A DNA stretch of 64,000 nt from Leptospira kirschneri serovar Cynopteri str. 3522 CT (GCF_000243695.2 NZ_AHMN02000011.1:251001-315000); one strand, 5' to 3'; positions 38,404 through 54,382 are shown, counted from the first letter of the stretch. The notes: generated from the letters alone by a model not told the origin. A program made the numbers and translations.

Positions 38404-40179
38404 TTAAAAAACTTCTAAACAAAAAATTGTAACGTCGTCTGAAATTTCTTCATTCCCGTAGGAACTGGAATATGAAAGAATCGAACGGATCATAGAATTT
38501 GTGTCCTCTCCGACCAAGGATCTGATTGCTTCGAGGAATTGATTTTGACTTAGGTGATTTCCTTCTCTGTTTTTAATCTGGAACAAACCGTCCGAATATA
38601 AAAGAATTCTGTCTCCCTTTTTTAGATAGAGTTCGTATTTTCGGAGATCGGGAGCGTGAGTTGTAAATAGAATTTCTCCCGAACCTTCTATTGGAATACA
38701 AGTTTTATTACGAATCAATAACGCACAATGATGTCCTCCATAAGTATATTCTAATTTTCTTTCGAATGGGATATATCTGATGTATACAGAGGAAAAAGAA
38801 TGAAGTGTAACCGTATCTTTTAAAAGTTCGTGTATAAAAAGGAGGTTTTTGTCTGTGGAATCGCTTCTTTTGGTCGTCGCACCAAAAGCAATCGAGGTCA
38901 TAGCGGCTACCATGGCCGCAGAGATTCCGTGTCCGGAAACGTCTCCAAAAAGTATGTGAAGACTTTCGTCTTTTTCTTTGATTACGTTTAAAATATCTCC
39001 ACCTACTTTTACGTAAGGTTGAAAGTGGGAATAAATTTTATAATCCGAAGAATCCGGAAAGTTTCGAGTGGTAATCATTTGTTGGATATCTCTTGCAAGA
39101 TCCAGATCTAATTCCAACCTATATAATAACTTTCTAATTTTTTCGAGGGAATCTTTTTTTTCGGTGATGTCTCTGAGTATATATACCTTTCCGTCGTTTT
39201 TTCCAGAAAGAGGAATAGGAGAAGAAGAAACTTCAAGATATTTATTTTCTACAATCTCGGACGAATGGTTTTCGATTTTTACGGTGAGATTGACAAATTC
39301 TTTTCTTTCAAAAAAGGAGTCGGAAGGAAATCCTTCCAGATAATTGTTTAGATCAAAATGTGATCCTGTCGATACGTTATCCGAAATTCCTAGCATTTTT
39401 TTTGCGGATAAATTACTAAAGATAAGATTTCCTTTGGAGGAAAGAAGGATCACTCCTTCTCTGATCTCTGCATAAAGTTGTAATGCGATATGTTCCAATT
39501 TGAGATCCATAAAACCGTATTTACTGATCGCTATAAAAATACAGATCGACTGGATGAGAGCCGAACTTCCGCTTAACGGGGGAAATGTGAGTGAAGAGTT
39601 CCAATATCTAGGAAGGAGTGTCGTAACAAAACTAATTAGATACGAAAAAATCGTTCCGTAGGCGACCAGTCTAAATTGTTTATTTAAAAGTGAATTGTGG
39701 GAGTGTAGTCCGTTAAAAATTAAAATCAAGGAACCGGCTAACATGGGAATTCCAGTTACTAAAATACTAATGGAAAGATATAAAGGACCGGCTTGAAGCA
39801 TATCTCCCCAATAAGCGCGAATGGTTCCTTTAATAACCAAATCGGTGCTAATCGTTATGAGAAATGAAACTAAACAAAAACCTCTAAATAGATATATTAA
39901 AAATCGAAATGAAGAATTTGAAAATCGAACCGCAAATTCAAAGAATAGACAACCTATAAAAATCCAAGAAAAAGAAGACACTTTGAAAATGATTATAGGC
40001 CAATCACCTGGTAAGAAAGACCAATAAAGAATGAGAGAAATGTGCCAGATAAAAAGTATAAAAGAAAATCTTTGGTAGAGAGTAACCGTCTCAGATTTTC
40101 CTTTGAGTGCGCTTACATAGGCGAACAATGACCCGTTGATGATTAATGCTGAAAAAGGAATCAGAATATACGGGTTCAT
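38404..40179 (-). CDS. 7TM-PAS-PP2C (SpoIIE/RsbU-type) phosphatase, paralogue 1
   Basis: 591 residues. Residues ~1-225 contain about seven hydrophobic segments of the 7TM sensor type (LIPFSALIINGSLFAYV ... ICIFIAISKYGFMDL). A PAS-like domain follows (~232-345: EGVILLSSKGNLIFSNLSAKKMLGIS, ending VYILRDITEKKD), then a short helical linker (LDLARDIQQM) and a PP2C SpoIIE domain (~385-590) with GGDILNV, FGDVSGHGISAAMVAAM, LLYSDGLFQ and DDVTIF as metal-binding motifs. Such proteins dephosphorylate anti-anti-sigma factors in partner-switching systems (family knowledge). It lies 3 bp downstream of a close paralogue, so the two are probably co-transcribed and may sense different signals. Confidence 0.87.
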   Translation of the reverse strand: MNPYILIPFSALIINGSLFAYVSALKGKSETVTLYQRFSFILFIWHISLILYWSFLPGDWPIIIFKVSSFSWIFIGCLFFEFAVRFSNSSFRFLIYLFRGFCLVSFLITISTDLVIKGTIRAYWGDMLQAGPLYLSISILVTGIPMLAGSLILIFNGLHSHNSLLNKQFRLVAYGTIFSYLISFVTTLLPRYWNSSLTFPPLSGSSALIQSICIFIAISKYGFMDLKLEHIALQLYAEIREGVILLSSKGNLIFSNLSAKKMLGISDNVSTGSHFDLNNYLEGFPSDSFFERKEFVNLTVKIENHSSEIVENKYLEVSSSPIPLSGKNDGKVYILRDITEKKDSLEKIRKLLYRLELDLDLARDIQQMITTRNFPDSSDYKIYSHFQPYVKVGGDILNVIKEKDESLHILFGDVSGHGISAAMVAAMTSIAFGATTKRSDSTDKNLLFIHELLKDTVTLHSFSSVYIRYIPFERKLEYTYGGHHCALLIRNKTCIPIEGSGEILFTTHAPDLRKYELYLKKGDRILLYSDGLFQIKNREGNHLSQNQFLEAIRSLVGEDTNSMIRSILSYSSSYGNEEISDDVTIFCLEVF

Positions 40180-40182
40180 CTT

Positions 40183-41970
40183 TTAAAGAATCTCCAAAAT
40201 CAAAATTGTTAAGTCGTCCGTAAGTTTTCCGTTATTAAAGTTGAGGGCAAGATCGATTGCGGTTTTGAGAATTCTGGATGGACTATAAATCGGCATTTCG
40301 TTCATTTTTTGTATGAAGTTTTCGTACCCGAATATTTCACCCGATGCGTTTCTAACTTCGAAAAGACAATCCGAATAGAGAAATACAATATCTCCTTTTT
40401 TAAACTGGAAGGTATAATTGTTTAATTCAGTTTCTGATGTAATCAAAAGAATTCTTCCCTCGCCTTCTAAGGGAATAATTTTGCCTTCTCTGAAAACTAA
40501 AATCGGATGATGTCCTGCATAAGAATATTCTAATATTTTTGTGTTCGGATCGAAAGAAAAATATACCGCGGAAACGTGGTGATTTAATACTACGTTTAAA
40601 AGTAAAGATTGTATTTTTTCCAACGCTTCCTTTGGGGTTGGATTTGTTTCCACTGCCAACTGAAAGGAAATAGAAAGCATTCCGGTAACCATAGCCGAAG
40701 AAATTCCGTGACCGGAAACGTCCGCAAAAAAGACGTCTAACTTACCGTCGGAACGTTGTAGGACTTTCAAAAAATCTCCGCCTACAAGTTCGAAAGGTTG
40801 AAAGTGAGAGTAAAATTTAAATTTAGGACTTTCCGGAAACTTGGTAGAAATCGCTGAGGTTTGAGCTATTTTCGCAATTTCTAAATCTTTATTAAATGTA
40901 GAATAGATACTTTCTATTTTTTCTCTGGATTCTATTTTTTCGCTGATGTCTCTTAAAATAAAAAGATGACCGTTTCCTTTTCCGGTTAGCAGTATGTTCG
41001 ATCGAGTAAGTTCGATCCCTCTACAATCGGCGTTAAAAACCGGTTTGTATTCTTTAGAAAAATGATCCAGGTTTTCCTGATAGTCCTCTAAAAAATCGGA
41101 AGGAAAAAAGTGAGATGGAAGAAAATTAGAAATTCCTAATATTTTTATTGCCGATTCGTTTATAAAAAAAAGGGATCGATCTTGCTCTATCAAAATCATT
41201 CCGTCATGAATGTCTCGAAATAATTCTGTCGCCAATCCTTCTACGTTGATTTTTAAAAAACCGTATCTTGTAATCGCGATAAAAATCAGAAAGGATTGAA
41301 CTAAAATTCCGATCGAAGTGAGAGGTGGAGATAACAATCTACCCTGGTCGTCTATTTGTATGACTTCGTAGTATAAACTCACTAAAATTGAAAATGTGGA
41401 ACCGAATACTACTAGACCAATTTGTTTTTTCTGTTCACCTTCCGAAACCAAAAAAGATTTAATTAAAATTCCCAAACCTATAAAAGATGGAAGTAATATA
41501 AAAATGAGAATTACAAGATAATACGTAGGACTGGGTTCGTTTTCATTTCCCCAGTGATAGTGTATACTTCCATGGATGATCCAGTCTGTGGAAAGTGTGA
41601 TCAAATATAAGATTGGAATTCCGATTCTGAAGAGCCAAAGAAGAATTCCTAAGGGAGAAGAATTAAAATCAGATCCTAATGAAGAACGACTTTTTGGATT
41701 TAAATTTTGAGAAAAGATACAAACAAATTCCAAATAAAACAAACCGGCTGGAAGCCAAGTGATAGAAAGAATCCTAAAAGCCCAAGTCGTCCAAGGTTCA
41801 AAAGGAGAGGCCCAATAGAATATATGAGTAAACAACCAGGTTTCTACAATGATCGTATAAAGTAAATAAGAACGAATGACAGGATTTTTGGTACGTCTTG
41901 CATATACGAAAGCTATAAACATAGCGTTCGCAACAAAAGAAGCCATTGGAAGGAAAAGATAATAGTTCAT
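40183..41970 (-). CDS. 7TM-PAS-PP2C (SpoIIE/RsbU-type) phosphatase, paralogue 2
   Basis: 595 residues with the same architecture as its downstream neighbour: 7TM N-terminus (~1-230), PAS-like region (HDGMILIEQDRSLFFINESAIKILGIS, HLFILRDISEKIE) and SpoIIE phosphatase (GGDFLKV, FADVSGHGISSAMVTGM, FLYSDCLFEV, DDLTILILEIL). In the fourth motif YSDGLF has become YSDCLF; the metal Asp is retained. Likely membrane sensor plus cytoplasmic phosphatase acting on an anti-sigma-factor antagonist. No STAS or anti-sigma gene is in the window. The 3-bp gap to paralogue 1 supports a tandem duplication within one transcript. Confidence 0.87.
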   Translation of the reverse strand: MNYYLFLPMASFVANAMFIAFVYARRTKNPVIRSYLLYTIIVETWLFTHIFYWASPFEPWTTWAFRILSITWLPAGLFYLEFVCIFSQNLNPKSRSSLGSDFNSSPLGILLWLFRIGIPILYLITLSTDWIIHGSIHYHWGNENEPSPTYYLVILIFILLPSFIGLGILIKSFLVSEGEQKKQIGLVVFGSTFSILVSLYYEVIQIDDQGRLLSPPLTSIGILVQSFLIFIAITRYGFLKINVEGLATELFRDIHDGMILIEQDRSLFFINESAIKILGISNFLPSHFFPSDFLEDYQENLDHFSKEYKPVFNADCRGIELTRSNILLTGKGNGHLFILRDISEKIESREKIESIYSTFNKDLEIAKIAQTSAISTKFPESPKFKFYSHFQPFELVGGDFLKVLQRSDGKLDVFFADVSGHGISSAMVTGMLSISFQLAVETNPTPKEALEKIQSLLLNVVLNHHVSAVYFSFDPNTKILEYSYAGHHPILVFREGKIIPLEGEGRILLITSETELNNYTFQFKKGDIVFLYSDCLFEVRNASGEIFGYENFIQKMNEMPIYSPSRILKTAIDLALNFNNGKLTDDLTILILEIL

Positions 41971-42064
41971 GCAAAAAAATGAATCTGAAAATTTTTACTC
42001 GCTTCAATATAAGGTGCGATTATAAATTTAAAACTATAATATTTACTAGCTACTTAAACTACAC

Positions 42065-43679
<1,615 letters not shown>

Positions 43680-43732
43680 TCGATGTTTGTTGCAAAACAA
43701 TAATCGCCTAATCAACGTTTATTGAAAAGATC

Positions 43733-44212
43733 TTATTGAGGAAATGGAACTGGAGTAGAAGGAGTCGTACTAGTTTCTCCGGATAAAATTCTACTAGGTA
43801 GTTTGCAGAATTGATTACATCGATCCATACATTGTCTTTGTTTTGCGCTTCTATAACCTATAATTGGTAAGAAAATAGAAGTAAAAGGATACCATTCTTC
43901 CATGCAGTTTGCTTGACATTTAGAGAGAAGCTGAGTGCAGGCGTTTTCGTATGAGAATTTAGATTCTTGACCAACCAGTGTAAAACCTTCCGGAGAAAGT
44001 CCGATTCGTTTTTTTTCTTGGATCAGTTTTGCACGTTCCACTTGTGTAAGATTGGCTTCTTCTGCGGTGGGAAAGGCGTCCTGTGATGGTGCATTTTTTC
44101 CTTTTTTAGGATTGGGGGAATCCCAGTCGACTCGGACAAAACAATCCGTGATTACAATGGAGGCGCCAAAAAAGCAGATCAGAAAAAAACGAACAACGAA
44201 TTTTGAATCCAT
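43733..44212 (-). CDS. Cysteine-rich exported protein, possible lipoprotein
   Basis: 159 residues; [19 protein letters not shown] is a signal segment with a possible lipobox ending at Cys24. The mature part has a low-complexity, charged region ([14 protein letters not shown]), then a Cys motif [16 protein letters not shown] ... CMDRCNQFC, i.e. Cys spaced CX6CX3C and CX3CX3C, suggesting a disulphide-rich or metal-binding helical hairpin. Pro/Thr-rich C-terminus. No family recognised. Convergent with 43053-43679, separated by 53 bp. Confidence 0.65.
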   Translation of the reverse strand: MDSKFVVRFFLICFFGASIVITDCFVRVDWDSPNPKKGKNAPSQDAFPTAEEANLTQVERAKLIQEKKRIGLSPEGFTLVGQESKFSYENACTQLLSKCQANCMEEWYPFTSIFLPIIGYRSAKQRQCMDRCNQFCKLPSRILSGETSTTPSTPVPFPQ

Positions 44213-44397
44213 CGTAAACTACAATCTCAATGAATAAATCTTTGCAAAAGATTAAAAAAAATCTACTTAAATCCTGGTTTGAAAGTTGTTTAAAGGTCCG
44301 TCGGTTTAAAAAAACGATGGGAAATAAATTTCAAAAATCGGAATACAAATGAAAAAGAATCGATTTCAATCTTTTATAAAAAAGGGTGAGTGTTAAT

Positions 44398-45609
44398 ATG
44401 AGAATTTTGTTTTTTCTGATCTGGGCGGGATGGTTTCTTTCCTGCACCAGCGCTGGGCGAGATGGGGAAGTGGCGCTTAAAACCGTTTCTCGTTCTTTTG
44501 CTCCGAAACAACTCAACAGAACTCCATTTGAAGGTTTTTCGGTCGCCTTACCGGAAGACGTCGGTTTAGATTCCGCTCCTTTACTTCGCTTATCAAAATC
44601 CATTCGAGAAGAAGGATTAGAGGTTCGTTCTCTTTTGATTTTAAAAGATGGAAAGTTGATCATGGAACGTTATGCGGGAGGTGTCACTAGAAATCACAAT
44701 CATAGCGTTTATTCGGTCACAAAAACGGTTACTTCCACTTTACTTGGGATTTTGAATTTTGAAGGAGTTCTAAAAAACGTAGACGAACCGGTGATGGACT
44801 CACTTCGTTCCTTGGGAAATTTACCTTTTCCTTTACTGGAAGGAAAAGAATCTCTTCGTTTGAAAGATGTTCTACATATGGCTTCCGGAATGCGTTGGTC
44901 CGAATTTCCAGAACGAGAAGATATAAGAACGGCGGAAGATCCGCTCGTAATTGCTTTGTTACCCGAAGTGAAAGATAAACCAGGAACAAAGTTTGATTAC
45001 AGTAATGGAGATTCGCAACTGGCAGCTGCGGTTTTGGAAAATAAGTCTGGATCTACACTACTTCAATTTGCAGAAAAAACCTTATTCTCTTGGTTGGATT
45101 TTAAAGATTACGAATGGTATACCTCTCCTTCGGGAAGACAGACCGCTGGTTTTGGTTTGAGATTAAGACCTGTGGATATGTTGAAACTAGGAATTTTATA
45201 TCTGAACAACGGAAATTATAAAGGCAAAAAAATTCTCAAACCGGACTGGATCAGACAAGCGATCAAACCAGGTGCTTCCCAAAATTACGGTTATCAACTT
45301 TGGACGCATCAGTTTGAAGGTAAAAAAACTTTTATGGCCAATGGAAAGGGAAGTCAGTTCGTGTATGTGATTCCTCATAGAAGAATGGTAATTGTAGTCA
45401 CTTCCGCGATTTGGGATCAACCCATCAATTTTCTTTTGGATAAAGTTCTCGAGAATGTAAAGGAGTCTTTGGATTCAAAAGATAAGAAAAAAATTCCTGA
45501 AAAAGAAACTCAGTTTTTAGAGGAAATACACGAAGCGTCTCTCACGATCGGGAACTCCGCTCTTTGGAAGGATTTAGATGAACCCCATTTAGTTCATCAT
45601 AAAAATTAA
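44398..45609 (+). CDS. Serine hydrolase lipoprotein (beta-lactamase/class C PBP fold)
   Basis: Start chosen as ATG 44398 with GGGTGAG 7 nt upstream; the in-frame GTG at 44386 is less likely. [16 protein letters not shown] is a lipoprotein signal (lipobox LSC). The class C fold is clear: nucleophile motif SVTKTVTS (SxxK), second motif YSNGDSQ (YxN) and [13 protein letters not shown]. The third KTG-like triad is not obvious; [18 protein letters not shown] has GKG. Members include esterases, D-aminopeptidases and transpeptidase-like enzymes; substrate unknown, acting in the periplasm. Monocistronic; a palindromic element starts 16 bp after the stop and could act as a 3' end. Confidence 0.85.
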   Translation: MRILFFLIWAGWFLSCTSAGRDGEVALKTVSRSFAPKQLNRTPFEGFSVALPEDVGLDSAPLLRLSKSIREEGLEVRSLLILKDGKLIMERYAGGVTRNHNHSVYSVTKTVTSTLLGILNFEGVLKNVDEPVMDSLRSLGNLPFPLLEGKESLRLKDVLHMASGMRWSEFPEREDIRTAEDPLVIALLPEVKDKPGTKFDYSNGDSQLAAAVLENKSGSTLLQFAEKTLFSWLDFKDYEWYTSPSGRQTAGFGLRLRPVDMLKLGILYLNNGNYKGKKILKPDWIRQAIKPGASQNYGYQLWTHQFEGKKTFMANGKGSQFVYVIPHRRMVIVVTSAIWDQPINFLLDKVLENVKESLDSKDKKKIPEKETQFLEEIHEASLTIGNSALWKDLDEPHLVHHKN

Positions 45610-45624
45610 ATATTATAATATATT

Positions 45625-45725
45625 AGAGTTTTTGAAAAATTCCATAGTGAAAATTTAACAAAACGTTTCAATCGATCGTTTCCGTACAACGGAAACCGAT
45701 GGAGAATTCATTTTTTAATAACTCT
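45625..45725. repeat. Palindromic ~100-bp element, copy 7
   Basis: AGAGTTTTTGAAAAATTCC to TTTTTTAATAACTCT, flanked by ATT on both sides (45622-45624 and 45726-45728). It lies just after the serine hydrolase gene. Confidence 0.85.
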
Positions 45726-45796
45726 ATTAAGTTTGCTTTTATTGTGTTTTTGAAGAAAAATATAAACGACTTTTATAAAGAATTTTTCCCAATATT

Positions 45797-46624
<828 letters not shown>

Positions 46625-46920
46625 GCGATCATACCGATTGGAAGTAAAAAAATTCCAAAATTGGAGGAGTTCCCACATTTTAGAAGTTGATCTGAAAAGT
46701 TCAGATTCCAACTTTTTTAGAAAAATGAATCATGGATTTTTTACGCCCTGCTCACGTTAGGATTGTGACTTTTTTGAGATTGGGAACAACTTCTCGAGAA
46801 TGGATTTTGCTAGTAAGGTCAGAGTTACGACCGCTTTGAAAAATGAGAATTTTTTTAGAACTATCTTGCAAGACTAACCGCTAAAAAAAGAATTCTAAGA
46901 TAATTTAAAGAGGTATTTTC
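46625..46920. other. Gap between long inverted repeat and bcp
   Basis: Holds a half-dyad GAGTTCCCACA at 46667 and a TTACGCCCTGCTCACGTTA end typical of the CGAATCCGGC repeats at 46741-46759. No gene or clear promoter. Confidence 0.5.
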
Positions 46921-48884
<1,964 letters not shown>

Positions 48885-49376
48885 AAGGCCGCTCGTATAT
48901 TAGATTTATATGTTTCTTTTGTCAAACGATTCCGCAGGATCATAAAGTTTTAACTTACAAATCAAACGCCTTCTTTTGTAAAACCCAAAAGTCTGGATCA
49001 TATCAGGGAATATAAACCTTTGATCATTCGTCGTTTCGATTGTTGGCTCTGGAAGTCAATAGAACATTATAAATCTTTCATGTGTTACTCAGGGTCTGTC
49101 TCAAAACTTATCAAACGACCCGTAAGGTTGAGTCCCACAAAAATGTGGGAACTCATACGGAGATTATAATAACAAAAGAATGTTAAAAAACTATAAATCA
49201 TTTGATACTGTGAGAACTACCACAGAACTTAAGTTTGTCTGTAAAAAGATGTGGGAACTTCCGCAAACCACGATTTTACAAATAATTCCTAAAATTGTAG
49301 GAACTCATACTTTTATAGAGAAAAAGAATAGGTTTAACACTTGATCGTTTTTATCCTTTTTAAAAAAGGAATCGTA
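48885..49376. other. Gene-free gap with dyad repeat
   Basis: GGGAACT dyads at 49144 (TGTGGGAACTCATACG), 49210 (TGTGAGAACTACCACA) and 49251 (TGTGGGAACTTCCGCA), the last two in the same setting as repeats 23985-24225 and 37913-38165. AAGGA at 49366-49370 is the ribosome site of the next gene. No gene. Confidence 0.6.
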
Positions 49377-50195
49377 ATGAAATCTATTTTAACTTTTGTC
49401 AATCAATTCCAAAAACGAATTTTGACATCGATTCAATTTTTAAGATCTTTTATTCTAAAATTAGCTTCGATCGTTTTGGTTGTATTTGGCTTTTTTATTC
49501 CTGTTTTCAGTTGTGTGGATGCAGATACGATACCTTCTAAAGTGAATGAAATTGTACTTCCATTGGAAACTACACGGATTCGGTTTGAAAAAAATTCTTT
49601 TCCAGATTTTATACAAAATCTTCCGTTAAAATCGGATCGGACTCTTTGGACGTATAAAAAACAGAATATCATTCTACGTTATGATACAATTGCGGTTTTA
49701 GACCTTCCGCTTTTGTTTCAGAGTGATTTAGAACAATGCGCGGATTATACAATGCGTATATGGGCGGAATATCATAAACAAAAGAATCGTTTAAACCAGT
49801 TGTATCTTTTTGATTATAACGGAAAACAAAAGTTTTTTTCCAAAAGCGGACTTTCTTATTCTTCTTTTTTGAGGAAAATGTTTGCGTCTTCCAACTCGTA
49901 TTCTCTTAAAAAAGGTGGGAAAATTATTTCGGAGAAGGATTTAAAACCGGGAGATCTTTTTGTTCAAAATGAGACTGGGGGAATCGGGCATGTTTCTATG
50001 ATTTTAGATTTAACGGAAAATCGAAAAGGAGAAAGATTTTTTTTGATTGGATTCAGTTTTATGCCGGCTCAGGAAATGCATATTGAAAGAGCGCCTGAAA
50101 AATTTGGTTCTCGAGGTTGGTTTACCTATTCCGGTTTTCTTTCTCATCTGAAAGAATCGTATCCATATGGAAATTCTGTTTTAAGAAGATTTTAA
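49377..50195 (+). CDS. Exported DUF4846-like protein
   Basis: Start at ATG 49377 (MKSILTF), with AAGGA 6 nt upstream; the earlier frame start at 49341 lacks this. About 272 residues. A hydrophobic segment (FILKLASIVLVVFGFFIPVFSC) lies ~20 residues in, with a possible lipobox FSC. The mature domain has FPDFIQNLPLKSD, an acidic-polar QCADYTMRIWAEYHKQK, then SYSSFLRKMFASSNSYSLKKG, DLKPGDLFVQN and GHVSMILD, with the PAQEMHI segment near the end. This strings together like the DUF4846 family of unknown function. Isolated between repeat-filled gaps. Confidence 0.72.
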   Translation: MKSILTFVNQFQKRILTSIQFLRSFILKLASIVLVVFGFFIPVFSCVDADTIPSKVNEIVLPLETTRIRFEKNSFPDFIQNLPLKSDRTLWTYKKQNIILRYDTIAVLDLPLLFQSDLEQCADYTMRIWAEYHKQKNRLNQLYLFDYNGKQKFFSKSGLSYSSFLRKMFASSNSYSLKKGGKIISEKDLKPGDLFVQNETGGIGHVSMILDLTENRKGERFFLIGFSFMPAQEMHIERAPEKFGSRGWFTYSGFLSHLKESYPYGNSVLRRF

Positions 50196-50310
50196 ATATG
50201 TAGTTTGTATTTTTATTGAATGTGTATTTTTAATATTATAATTTATTAATATAGTAAAAATACATTTTGAGGTATAGGTTGCACGCTCTGTTTATAACTA
50301 TCAGTAGATC

Positions 50311-50400
50311 GGAGTTGTCAAAAAATTGATTCCTCATCTGTTTCCGTTGTATTGAAATGGGCGATTGCTAATATTCGCTCTGGAATTTTTAAACAACTTT
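50311..50400 (-). repeat. Palindromic element, reverse and diverged copy
   Basis: GGAGTTGTCAAAAAATTGATT then CATCTGTTTCCGTTGTATTG to TGGAATTTTTAAACAACTTT: the complement of the standard interior order. Confidence 0.65.
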
Positions 50401-50431
50401 ATTGTTTAAAACGAGTATAACAAGTTCGTCG

Positions 50432-50620
50432 TCTCTGAAATGTGGGAACTACCACCACGATTGAAATGCAGAAAGTTTTTCAAAAAGCGCAATGAGACTA
50501 AATCTGTGGGAACTACTGCAAATTTAGAATTTTACGTTGAGGTTTTGAAATGTGGGAACTCCAGCATTTTATTAGAAACTTCTAAAGGATTATGCTTTTG
50601 GGACAAGCTTTTAGTAAAAT
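50432..50620 (+). repeat. Dyad-rich repeat, copy 2 (partner 34433-34625)
   Basis: TGAGACTAAATCTGTGGG, TTTTACGTTGAGG and ATTTTATTAGAAACTTCTAA at the same spacing as 34433-34625. Dyads at 50441, 50506 and 50551. Confidence 0.75.
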
Positions 50621-50926
50621 GTGTGCGGTTTATCCCTATTTTAACGTGAGTTTGGCGTAAGGAAATTTTCTAAAAGTATGAGTCTCTACAATTTTAGAAT
50701 TTATTCCTAAAATCGTAATTTGTAAGAGTTCCCACATCATTTTACAGATAAATCTAAGTTTTGTGGTAGTTCCCATATTTAAAAAATCGATTTGTAGAGT
50801 TCAGATTCCAACTTTCAAAATTATGAGTTTTTTACGTAGAACTCACGTTATTTTAAATTTCTAAAAGTTTTCATGAATGCTGATAAACTTTCAAAAAACG
50901 TAATGAACTTCTAGGTCGATACAAAT

Positions 50927-51433
50927 TCAATCTTTTTCAAAAACAAGTTTTAAAGAAAATAAAGTAGTAAAACCCCACGCGCCCAAGAAGGCGTAAAATT
51001 TCCAACTGAATACGTAGTCTTCTGCGTTTAGAAAGTTCACAAAAAAAGATTCCGGAAAAAAAATACCGGCTAACGCACCTAAGCCGAGAAGAAATTGAAC
51101 GCTCAAAAGAAATACATCCAACCAATGAGAACGCCAAAACGAACCGAAGAAAAAAACGCCCGCGGAAAGGAAAATAAAATAAAAGTTAGACGAAACCCTA
51201 AGTCCTTCTGTTTCTTCGCCGCCTAAATGGATCGTATATTCGATCCAAGTCGAAAGACTGAATAAAAGTTGAAAAGTAAGCGCAATGAAAAGACCTTTTT
51301 CAGAAACGGATTTTTCCTTCCAGAATTCTTGAAACCTTCCGGAAAAAGAAAGATAAAATGTAAGCCATTCTTTCAAAATCAGAGGAACCGAACGAAAACT
51401 CCATTGAATGTCTTTCCAAAGACTACGAAACAT
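50927..51433 (-). CDS. Hypothetical membrane protein coupled to RidA-like gene
   Basis: ATG 51433 (MFRSLWKDIQW) is used; the frame's TTG at 51439 is weaker. 168 residues. After an amphipathic N-terminus, hydrophobic segments are GLFIALTFQLLFSLSTWI, NFYFIFLSAGVFFFGSFW, DVFLLSVQFLLGLGALAGIFF and FYAFLGAWGFTTLFSLKLVF, so about four membrane helices. No domain recognised. It overlaps the 3' end of the RidA-like gene by 11 bp, so the two are co-expressed. Confidence 0.68.
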   Translation of the reverse strand: MFRSLWKDIQWSFRSVPLILKEWLTFYLSFSGRFQEFWKEKSVSEKGLFIALTFQLLFSLSTWIEYTIHLGGEETEGLRVSSNFYFIFLSAGVFFFGSFWRSHWLDVFLLSVQFLLGLGALAGIFFPESFFVNFLNAEDYVFSWKFYAFLGAWGFTTLFSLKLVFEKD

Positions 51434-51890
51434 CTTCAACCTGAAAGGTCACTTCCACTTCTACGGGGGCATTCAAAGGAAGAGAAGAAACACCTACCGC
51501 AAAGCGTGCATGACGTCCCATTTCTCCAAACACCGAAAGAAAAAAGTTACTGCTGTGATTGGCAACTAAATGGTGTTCCGAAAAATTCGGACTAGAAGCT
51601 ACAAAAACTCCGACTTTTATCACCTTTACGATTTTATCCGGACCACCACAAACTGCCGAAGCGGCTGCAATTGCGTTTAAGCTGGCTTGGATGGTGGCTT
51701 CTTTTACGTCTTCAATGAAAAGACCTTCACCCAATTTACCGGAAAGAATCAGCTGTCCTTCCTTAAGAGGGAGTTGACCGGAAGTGAAGACTAAATTTCC
51801 AGATCGGTTTGCTGGAATATACGCAGCGATTGCTTGAGGAGGAGGTGGAAGTTTATAACCAAGGGATTCGATTTTATTTGAGATATTCAT
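51423..51890 (-). CDS. RidA/YjgF-family protein
   Basis: 155 residues with the Rid fold: AYIPANRSGNLVFTSGQLPLKEG near the N-terminus, ATIQASLNAIAAASAVCGG, VKVIKVGVFVASSPNF and APVEVEVTFQVED at the end. It is of the longer Rid subgroup (~150 residues, LPPPPQA start) rather than archetypal 128-residue RidA, and lacks an obvious CxxR-type tail with the catalytic Arg, so imine deaminase activity is uncertain. Shares an operon with the downstream membrane protein. Divergent from the methyltransferase at 52009, with ~118 bp of promoter space between them. Confidence 0.88.
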   Translation of the reverse strand: MNISNKIESLGYKLPPPPQAIAAYIPANRSGNLVFTSGQLPLKEGQLILSGKLGEGLFIEDVKEATIQASLNAIAAASAVCGGPDKIVKVIKVGVFVASSPNFSEHHLVANHSSNFFLSVFGEMGRHARFAVGVSSLPLNAPVEVEVTFQVEDVS

Positions 51891-51935
51891 TAATTTCTAA
51901 AGAATCGTAGGAGATCCTTCCAGAAAGATAGTATC

Positions 51936-51983
<48 letters not shown>

Positions 51984-52008
51984 CATTCGATTTCTCTAGA
52001 TCCAGAGA

Positions 52009-52812
<804 letters not shown>

Positions 52813-54382
52813 AATTCGAAGAACTATCTATTCATCCAAAATTACTGGCTGCCATTCAAGAAATCGGATATACGGAACTTACGCCGATCCAAGAGAAATC
52901 GATTCCACATGGATTGGAAGGAAAGGACATTACCGGACTTGCACAAACCGGAACCGGAAAAACCGTCGCGTTTTTAATTCCTGTCATTCATAACATTCTT
53001 ACCAAAGGAATACAAGGAGTTGCAGCGCTCGTATTAGCTCCCACAAGAGAACTTACGATGCAGATCGCGGAAGAGGCAAAAAAATTACTCAAACATTCCG
53101 AAGGAATCCGATCAGTCCCGATTATAGGAGGAACCGATTACAAATCCCAGAACAAGGATTTAGAAGGATTAAACGGAATTATCGTCGCTACTCCCGGAAG
53201 ATTGATCGATATGATTAAGTCCGGTTCTATCGATATATCGAACGTAGAATTTTTCGTACTCGATGAAGCGGATCGAATGTTGGATATGGGATTTATCCAA
53301 GACATCCGTTGGCTTCTACATAAGTGTAAGAATCGAAAGCAGACTTTGTTGTATTCAGCAACTTTGTCCGTGGAAGTAATGAGGCTCGCCTATCGTTTCT
53401 TAAACGAACCCGTAGAAATTCAGATCAATCCTGAAAAGATCATCACCGAAAGAATTGACCAGAAAATCGTACATTTAGGAAGAGAAGAAAAGATTCCCTA
53501 CATGACTAACCTAATCGTAAATTCAAAAGAAGAAGGTCAGGGAATTATATTCACAAATTATAAAGCAAACATTCCAAAAATTGTATATACTCTCCGTAAA
53601 TACGGGGTTCCCGTAACCGGAATATCTTCCGAGTTGGATCAGAAAAAAAGACTTAGACTTCTCCGGGATTTTAAATCCGGAAAGTACAGATATATGGTCG
53701 CAACCGACGTCGCTTCCAGAGGGATCGACGTAGAAAATATAGATATTGTCTATAACTACGACCTTCCTCAGGATACCGAAAATTACGTACATAGAATCGG
53801 TAGAACTGCAAGGGCGGGAAGAAAAGGAAAAGCGATCGGTTTTTGTTCCGAATCCGATTACGTGGAACTGGAAAAGATAGAAAAATATCTAAAACAAAAA
53901 ATCGAAATTTTAGAAGTCAACGAAGAATATATTCAATTTCCTGCAGGTGATTTTCAGTCTTTTATCGGAGGGGATTCCTACGATCGGGAAAAAGAAACCC
54001 ATTTTAAACAAACTGGAAGACGTCCTCACGACAGAAACGATCGCGCCCCTCACAAACACGACCGAGATCACAAAAAGGACAAACGGCATACTCCTAAAGA
54101 TTCCCACAAGAAAAAACCGGCGGCTGCAATTCAAGAAGCGGAACGGTTTTTACAAAAGGCGGATTCCGTTTTATCTTCAGAACCCAAAGGAAAAAAATCC
54201 GGAAAAGACCAACATAGATTTCAGAGTAAAGACAAACAGAGCCGAACGGGACGAGGTGCGCAGAATAGTCGAAATCAGAATAAAAATCAACAGTCCGGTA
54301 AACAATACGATAAAAACAAACGGAATCTATTCGATATAAACGATACGGTAAAAGAAGATACTAAAAAGAAAAAGGTTTCGAT

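Larger units (their letters stand above)
50196..50926. other. Gene-free gap of repeats
   Basis: Palindromic element (50311-50400), dyad-rich repeat (50432-50620) and a reverse dyad-bearing repeat (50650-50780) with dyads at 50726 and 50762. A 69-codon frame through the middle is repeat-derived. Confidence 0.6.
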
